Below, piece after piece: positions 58,195 through 64,000 of a DNA stretch of 64,000 nt. This DNA is from Rhinopomastus cyanomelas (taxonomy: Eukaryota > Chordata > Aves > Bucerotiformes > Rhinopomastidae), in contig VXBP01002567.1 of assembly GCA_013400115.1 (NCBI GenBank), positions 434,001-498,000 on the forward strand, written 5' to 3'. A program made the position numbers and the translations under genes. Numbering within the stretch: position 1 is the stretch's first letter; every line of letters starts with the position of its first letter. The notes under the pieces were generated by a model. It saw only the letters and a list, made by a program, of their open reading frames with translations. It searched no databases and was not told where the DNA came from.

Positions 58195-58563
58195 CACAGA
58201 ATCACAGAACATTAGGGATTGGAAGGGATTAGGGATTGGAAGGGCAGTCCAATCCCCTGGCCACAGCAGGATCCCCTAGGCTTAGATCCAGTCGCACAGG
58301 AACATGTCCAGATGGGTCTTAAATGTCTCCAGAGAAGGAGACTTCACAACCCCCTTGGGCAGCCCCTTCCAGTGCTCAGTCACCCTCACTGGGAAGAAGT
58401 CCCTTCTTATATTAATACAGAACCTCCTCTGTGTCAGCTCACACCCGCTGCCCCTTGTCCTATCATTGGGTGCCCTTGAGCAGAGCCTGGCTCCATCCTC
58501 CTGACACCCACCCTTTCCATATTTATCAATATTAACGAGGTCACCCCTCAGTCTCCTTTGCCC
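58195..58563 (-). mobile_element. CR1 LINE 3' fragment with open ORF2 end (group A)
   Basis: The minus frame 58584-58282 is open for 100 codons, from RRLRGDLVNIDKYGKGGCQE through DMFLCDWI. In the tail the word ATTAGGGATTGGAAGGG occurs twice in a row (58211-58243) in place of the usual ACCTCGAAAGATCATCC. Confidence 0.94.
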
Positions 58564-58916
58564 TAATAGAATGTAAGGGCTCATTTGGACATCTGTCTTT
58601 TAAGTATCGTTTTTACAGCAATTTTGTGTTCCAAAGCCTCCACTGTGCTTCAGTCTTATCGCCCGATCGGCACTCGTATGAAATCGAATGCCTTCATGCC
58701 ATCTTCCCACCCCCTCGTGTTTACAGCACGGTCGTACTCCATGAAAATCCTCCATGTGCAGTTAGGCTTTGATGTGAGGAGCAATAAAGATCAGATTTTT
58801 CAAGAGGAGCATGCACATATTTTGTGTGATGTGTGGATGCACAGGAAAGGTCAAGGGACTTTGGGTTTTTATTCAGGGCTGCGAAACAGTCTTTGTATGA
58901 ATGCTGAGTTTTCTGT
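58564..58916. other. Repeat-free spacer of an inverted CR1 pair; possible conserved element
   Basis: About 350 bp of unique sequence with several CpGs (TATCGCCCGATCGGCACTCG near 58658). It lies between two head-to-head CR1 copies. Confidence 0.4.
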
Positions 58917-59264
58917 GAGACTGAGGGGTGACATAGTTAATATTTATAACCATGAGAAAGATGGATGTCAGGAGGATGGAGCCAGGCTCTGCTCAGTGGC
59001 ATCTGGTGATAGGACAAGGGGCAATGAGTGTGAGCTGGAACACAGGAGGTTCCACATCAATATGAGAAGGACCTTCTTCACAGTGAGAGTGACAGAGCAC
59101 TGGAAGAGGCTGCCCAAGGGAATTGTGGAATCTCTTTCTCTGGAGATGTTTACAACTCACCTGGACATGTTCATGTGTGACTAGATCTAGTGGATCCTGC
59201 TGTGTCAGGGCGATTGGACTGGATGATCTTTCAAGGTCCCTTCCAATCCCTGATGTTCTGTGAT
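58917..59264 (+). mobile_element. CR1 LINE 3' fragment (group A), inverted partner of 58195
   Basis: Starts at GTGAGACTGAGGGGTGACAT, essentially the same consensus position where the minus copy at 58195-58563 is cut. Encodes EDGARLCSVASGDRTRGNEC through EMFTTHLDMFMCD and stop. The frame is open to the native stop. Confidence 0.95.
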
Positions 59265-60267
59265 ATCTCTGCTTTGGTATCGCTAGTTCAGTGGCTCAAC
59301 TACTCTTAAGTATCCTGCACTTTTCTCCCCTGGATTTGTTTTCATTAGCCTATATCTTCACTCCTTTTGTGCCACCTTCTCGTCTCCCCACCTTCCTACG
59401 TGCCCAAAGGCTTCTGCAGAGCTGCCCCACCGTAGAAATGGGTCAGACAAGCTGCACGCACTGCGGATTGGTCGGACGGGGATCCACCTAGCAACACCAC
59501 CGCGCTAATGCTGGATTGGGAAATTTGCCCTACAGGAGTTTGTCTTGATTAAAGGCTTCGGTCTGTCTTTGCAGCACAAACATAGGAGCCCCCATGCTGC
59601 TCTCTGAAATTTACGGCGCGTTTTCTTTTTACTCGAGCATATTGAAGCAGAACAGAAGAAAGGATCAAAGGTACCGTAATGTTTCTATAAACAAGTACTA
59701 CTTAGTTTGGTTTTTTTTATCTTGGGTTTATTTTTTTCCAAACAAATCTTCCAGGCACATTAGGCTCAGATTTCGTTTTATTGCCAAATCACCAGCTGGC
59801 AAGAAAATTGCATATGCCTGTGTAAATAAAGGAGATGAGGAGCCGAACAGGAGATCGGGAGATGATTCAAGCAGTCATATTGGCTTCTATACACCTTAAT
59901 GTTTGACTGGTTTATCTGTCTATTCAGCAATGTCCTGTACAGACCCCTTTGCAGCATGAAATACAACGTTACCCCAAGCTGAGATTTTTAGTCTGTGGTT
60001 TTCCTCTCTTCTAGTGAATTTACAGGAAAACAGATATTTCTCTGGGACTACAACCCAAAAATTCATTTTTAGTTTGCTCATCAAGCGGTGACTAATCTGC
60101 TCTCTGCTACTCAAAGAGAGGTACAACTCTTGTGATGAGTGATACTATCATGAGGCTTTTTTGTTTCGAGGGTCAGATGATCCTTCCTTTGAAGGATGCA
60201 GTTTTGCAGTTGGCTTGTGGGCTCTGTCACTGCTTTTTTGGGAGCATTTGGATTCATTTGGCAATGG
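59265..60267. other. Unique sequence; 59400-59900 possible conserved non-coding element
   Basis: Repeat-free, with CpG-rich words (GGATTGGTCGGACGGGGATC near 59464) followed by AT-rich sequence. A 101-codon plus frame (59594-59899) is unrecognised. No gene called. Confidence 0.4.
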
Positions 60268-60571
60268 AGTCAGAAGGATGGAGCCAGGCTCTGCTCGGTG
60301 TCATCTAATGACAGGACAAGGGGCACTGGGTGTCAGCTGGAACACAGGAGGTTCCACATCAATGTAAGAAGGACCTTCTTCCTAGTGAGGGTGACAGAGC
60401 ACTGGAAGGGGCTGCCCAGGGGGGGTTGTGGAGTCTCCTTCTCTGGAGACATTTAAAACCCACCTGGACATGTTCCTGTGTGACTGGATCTAGGGGATCC
60501 AGTGGCAGGGGGATTGGACTGGATGATCTTTCGAAGTCTTTCATGTCCTTAATGTCCTGTGATTCTGTGTG
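60268..60571 (+). mobile_element. CR1 LINE 3' fragment (group A)
   Basis: Starts at GAGTCAGAAGGATGGAGCCA and encodes KDGARLCSVSSNDRTRGTGC and FHINVRRTFFLVRV; one extra G in a G-run shifts the frame near 60421. The tail is slightly eroded (AATGTCCTGTGATTCTGTG). Confidence 0.94.
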
Positions 60572-60774
60572 AAATCCTAAGTAGTCTTTAAAGTCAGTGT
60601 TGATATATAACCATTTCCCATTTACAGATAGACAACAGCATGGTTCCCTCAACTTTTTAAATGTAAACTAAATTTCTTCATGCCACCCTAAAATGTTGAG
60701 ATGTCAAGAAAATCTTCACCATTATTATAAGACAATCATGAAGTTTCTAAAAGCAGAGGAACTTATGTTATTTT

Positions 60775-60790
60775 GTGACTTGATCTAGGT
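60775..60790 (+). mobile_element. CR1 LINE (group A), 5' piece of a copy split by another CR1
   Basis: TGTGACTTGATCTAGG is the end of ORF2 with its stop. The expected next bases (TGATCCTGCTG) resume only after 80 bp, at 60871. Confidence 0.8.
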
Positions 60791-60870
60791 GGTCTAGAGA
60801 TTAGGAGATGTTGGTTTGAGGGCTGGACTTGATGATCCTGCAGGTCCTTTCCAGCTGTGATGATTCTATG
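60791..60870 (+). mobile_element. CR1 3' tail of a different group, nested in a group A copy
   Basis: GTCTAGAGATTAGGAGATGT, then GGGCTGGACTTGATGATCCT and GATGATTCTATG. This is the 3' end of an older-looking CR1 type placed in the same orientation. Confidence 0.83.
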
Positions 60871-60947
60871 ATCCTGCTGTGGTGGGGGGATTGGGCTGGA
60901 TGATATTTCAAGGTCCCCTCCAATCCTTAATGTTCTGTGAATCTGAA
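60871..60947 (+). mobile_element. CR1 LINE (group A), 3' piece after the nested tail
   Basis: ATCCTGCTGTGGTGGGGGGA through the ATGTTCTGTGAATC end continues the copy begun at 60775. Confidence 0.87.
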
Positions 60948-61136
60948 CTAAAAATAGCTTTTCAGACCTGGATGGTAATGAGACAGAATTTTTCCCTCAT
61001 GTAGTCACGAGAAATGGGTTCCTCGTGGCTATGCTTCTACTCCTTTTGGGTCCCTGGTGGAAGAAATCCTGAGTTTTGGGAAGTACTGAAGGATTTGGGA
61101 TGTTGCATCGTACTGATGTGTTCAAATATCTCTCAT

Positions 61137-61222
61137 CTACGTGATCCTCCTGTGGCAGGGGGATTGGACTGGATGTTCCTTGGAGATCCCTTCCAATCCC
61201 TAAAGTTCTTAGATTCTGTGAT
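61137..61222 (+). mobile_element. CR1 LINE 3' tail (group A)
   Basis: CTACGTGATCCTCCTGTGGC to TTAGATTCTGTGAT, about 85 bp. Confidence 0.9.
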
Positions 61223-61483
61223 CCTTGGGAGATGGCCCTTGGCAGAGCTCGGGAGTAGGGTTCCCTTTCTCAAAGCAGTGGCACAGAAGCACTGCGATAG
61301 CTGCCGAGGATCTGTTTGCAAGGGCAATTTTGCCCTCAGTCAGTAAACTCCAAAGGACCCTTATTAATGAGTCAGGAAAGAGTGTCATTAATCTGGGAGG
61401 AGAAGGAGAGAAATGAAAGGGGTTAAGCACAAACTGCCTTTGCTTCTTGCACAAATATTTAAACCCTTGCCTTTTGCTCAGCA

Positions 61484-61555
61484 TCTCCTGCTGTGGTGGG
61501 AAGACTGGACTAGGTGATCTCTTGAGGTCTCTTCTAATCCCTAATGTTTTGTGAT
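61484..61555 (+). mobile_element. CR1 LINE 3' tail (group A, diverged)
   Basis: TCTCCTGCTGTGGTGGGAAG to TGTTTTGTGAT, about 70 bp with more substitutions than most group A tails. Confidence 0.87.
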
Positions 61556-62250
61556 CTTTCCCTTAGGAGATTTCAATCCCAACTGACTTCTTGAAGCCCT
61601 TGTCCCTACAACAAGTGATGATTCTTCTGCCAAGTCTCCAGTTGTGCTTCTTCCTTGTCTTTGCCTTTAGTTTGTAGTGTAAACTGGGCTGTAATGTGGG
61701 GAAGAGGGGCTTCACTTTGGGAAATACCAGTGCAGACTCACTGGCTGCCTTTTTTCCCCCGAACTGACAGAACAGAGAACACTTCCTGCCCCACTCAACA
61801 TCATCTGCACAGAGAGATAAAATGGGAGTTAACAAGGGTCAGGTTTATGACAGGGAAAGAAGGCTGCTAATGACCATTATCTATGCCACAGGTTTAACTT
61901 CATTACTTTTGCATTAAGTTCTTAATGCCCAAAGCAATAAGCAAACTGAGTCCTGTTGAACTGTAGTAACCTAATCTCCTCTCCAAACGAAATAGAGGGG
62001 AAAGCAGAGTCGTTGACATGGCCTTTATTCCATCCTCTCTTTTCCCATCCCCCATGCACAGTATTAAGCTGGTTGTGACTTCCCCTTCCTGTCCAGAATC
62101 AAAAGCTTTTCTTTTCTGGGGTAAGACAAACACGAGCTGGCCAACACATTGTGGGGTCCAGTAAGTCAGATCGAGGAGAGCACGTCTGCTGGGCGCTTTA
62201 AAGCGTGAGGGGAGGTGAAGGTCTTGTGTGACTGTGATCCAAATGTGAGG
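61556..62250. other. Unique sequence, nothing recognised
   Basis: About 700 bp with short unrecognised frames on both strands. Confidence 0.5.
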
Positions 62251-62798
62251 GAATCATTGAATGATTTAGGATATTTGGGACCTTAGAGATCATCTAGTCT
62301 CACCCCCCACCCCCTTCACCAGACCAGGTTGCCCAGATGCCCAGTCCAGCCTGGCCTTGAATGCTTACAGAGATGGGACATGGGACACAACCTTCCTGGG
62401 CGGCCTGTTCCAGTGCCTCAGCACCCTGAGAGTGAGGAATTTCTTTTAAAAATCTAATCTAAATCTGCCCTCTTTTAGTTTGAAACCATCCTCTTTGTTC
62501 TACCACTAGAGTCACTCATAAAAATCCCTCTCCAGCTTTCCTGGAGTCCCTTCAGGTACTGGAAGGCTGCTGTAAGGTCCCCCTGGAGCTTTCTCATCTC
62601 CAGGCTGAACAGCCCAAATTCCCTCAGCCTGTCTTCACAGGAGAGGAGCTCCAGGTCTCTGATCATCCTTCTGGACTCACTCCAGTTGTTCCATTTCCTT
62701 CATGTATTGAGGACTCCAGAACAGGACACAGGATTCCGGGTGAGGTCTCACAAGAGCATAGCAGAGGGAGAGAATCACCTCCCTCGACCTGCTGACCT
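62251..62798 (-). mobile_element. CR1 LINE fragment, ~550 bp (older group)
   Basis: The plus strand GAATCATTGAATGATTTAGG, AGACCAGGTTGCCCAGATGC, CTCCAGGCTGAACAGCCCAA and GGATTCCGGGTGAGGTCTCA is the reverse complement of an older CR1, closely related in structure to 10799-11541. Confidence 0.88.
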
Positions 62799-63076
62799 CC
62801 AGACCTCACCTGGATGTGGGAACATCTTTGGTTTAGTGAGCAATGAACAAACATGAACAGAGAATGAAAAGCAATTGATGATTTAGAACCAGATCAGCGT
62901 TTCCATTGTTTCGGCTCTTGTCCTACTCACCCTGAACTTTGTTATCTAAAAGCTAATGAATTGCCCTCTTCTGGAGTGACCTGCAGACTTCTGCTCTGCA
63001 GCTGGAAAAGGAAAAGCATTGAGTAAGAAGTGCAGATGTATTTGGTGACACATGTGATTCACAGACCAACAGCCTC
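62799..63076. other. Unique sequence, nothing recognised
   Basis: About 280 bp between two CR1 pieces. Confidence 0.5.
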
Positions 63077-63196
63077 AGCTTTTGGAAAAGCTTGAAGTCA
63101 ATTGTGACCTCATTAATGTTTATAAATATATGAACGGTGGGTGTCAGGAGGATGGAGCCAGGCTCTGCTCAGGGGCATCTAATGCTAGGACAGGGC
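63077..63196 (+). mobile_element. CR1 LINE fragment (group A), cut at an N
   Basis: From the LEKLEVNCDLINVYKY-like segment through GGCQEDGARLCSGASN to GACAGGGC. It stops abruptly at the undetermined base, in the middle of the DRTRG-type motif. Confidence 0.9.
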
Positions 63197-63197
63197 N
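63197..63197. other. Undetermined base (N) at a CR1/CR1 junction
   Basis: The only N in the window. It separates a plus-strand CR1 cut in mid-element from a minus-strand CR1 fragment, and so may mark an assembly join or unresolved gap. Confidence 0.85.
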
Positions 63198-63283
63198 CCT
63201 CCTTCATCATCTTCATTGCCCTATGCTGGACCCTCTCCATCAGCTCCACATCCGTCTTGGACTGAGAAGCCCAGAACTGGGCA
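63198..63283 (-). mobile_element. CR1 LINE internal fragment, reverse orientation
   Basis: CCTCCTTCATCATCTTCATT through CTGAGAAGCCCAGAACTGGG is the reverse complement of the CR1 ORF2 region encoding the FWAxQ and KMMK segments. It lacks the rest of the 3' half, which is unusual for CR1. Confidence 0.85.
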
Positions 63284-64000
63284 TCTCTTAATTCACAGAG
63301 AACCCAGGTTTGTTAAGATCTGATTGCTGAGTTCTGCAACAAACAAACAGACCCAAGAAGCCTTCTGCTCTGGTAAAATACCCTGCCCCTTCCAGAGGAG
63401 AACTGAGATGAGGTGCATGCTTTTGCATTTTGATTGTGGTTCTTTTCAGAGGTGGGAAACAACTTCATCAGGTGTCAAACTGGGCATTTAGCCACTGAGT
63501 GCCTATTTTTTGGGCAAACAAGCTGCTGCACTTCTGCAGTTCAGGGCGAAGAGGGCTCAGGGAGAAGCAACACTATCTTTGAGGAGCACAGAGCACATCG
63601 AGGGGCCCTATGCAGTGAACTCTGCCTGATTCAACACAGCCTGCAAAATTAAATTTTGTTCAGCTTAAGCATTTAATTGCTGCAGATGTTCAGGAGATAC
63701 TCTGTGCAGCATCACCTACTGAGGCCCTTTGGACAGATGCTGTTTGTTTTGACACTCCATCTGTCACTTCAAAATAATCACTGAAGCCTTAACTAGCGTA
63801 ACCCTGCAGGGCTGGCATCAAGGCCTGGCACGCAAGAGGTTAAAAATGAGATCAAGGTCATTGCATGCTGGGCACGTTGGAAGGTCAGTGAGTGACCATT
63901 GCTAGTTCTGGCTCTCCATGATTCTCCACAAAGAGCACTGTATGTGTCATTGTACGAAGGGTTTGCTTTCTGGAAGCTCTTACAGTGTCAGTTATATCAG
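63284..64000. other. Unique sequence, nothing recognised
   Basis: About 720 bp to the end of the window with no supportable feature. Confidence 0.5.

Overview
This window is vertebrate nuclear DNA, most likely from a bird. The main evidence is a dense field of CR1 (chicken repeat 1) LINE retrotransposon fragments. I count about 61 pieces covering roughly a quarter of the window by hand tally. All are cut short at the 5' end, and many run to the CR1 3' terminus, whose last bases resemble TTCTGTGATTCTGTGA or GATTCTATGA. About 44 pieces belong to one closely related group, called 'group A' here. Their sense strands share a run of GATTGGACTGGATGATCTTT and then a GTCCCTTCCAATCCCTAATG-type tail. 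Such heavy loading with one recent CR1 group is known from woodpeckers and relatives (Piciformes) and to a lesser degree from hoopoes and hornbills. That assignment is inference and needs a repeat-library search.

I find no protein-coding gene, no convincing exon, no rRNA or tRNA gene, no CpG island, and nothing bacterial such as operons, CRISPR or insertion sequences. The open reading frames are either the C-terminal part of CR1 ORF2, its antisense shadow, or chance runs. The window reads as intergenic sequence or the inside of a very long intron.

Layout. 1-20 kb: scattered group A tails with several older CR1 pieces, including a CR1 reverse-transcriptase region at 4768-5275 and long older pieces at 10799-11541 and 16390-17015. 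20.3-23.2 kb: the longest nearly repeat-free stretch of the first half. 23-30 kb: mixed CR1 ages, with one young copy nested inside an old copy near 27 kb. 30.2-30.4 kb: a very regular 19-bp minisatellite. 31.6 kb: a G-rich run able to form a G-quadruplex. 33-49 kb: more CR1, ending in an AT-rich block at 48.4-48.5 kb. 49-55 kb: CR1 pieces including a tandem pair of 3' ends. 55.3-58.2 kb: an AT-rich block with a GATA palindrome, then a weak remnant resembling an ERV-L-type pol gene on the minus strand near 57.0-57.3 kb. 58-61 kb: an inverted CR1 pair and a nested CR1. 63197: a single N between two CR1 pieces facing each other.

There are no genes working together to describe. The interest lies in how CR1 copies begin, end, duplicate and nest, in several perfect palindromes (one matching the NFI consensus), and in AT-rich, repeat-poor stretches that could be conserved regulatory DNA. 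Exact CR1 subfamily names, ages and conservation cannot be read without a repeat library and a genome alignment.
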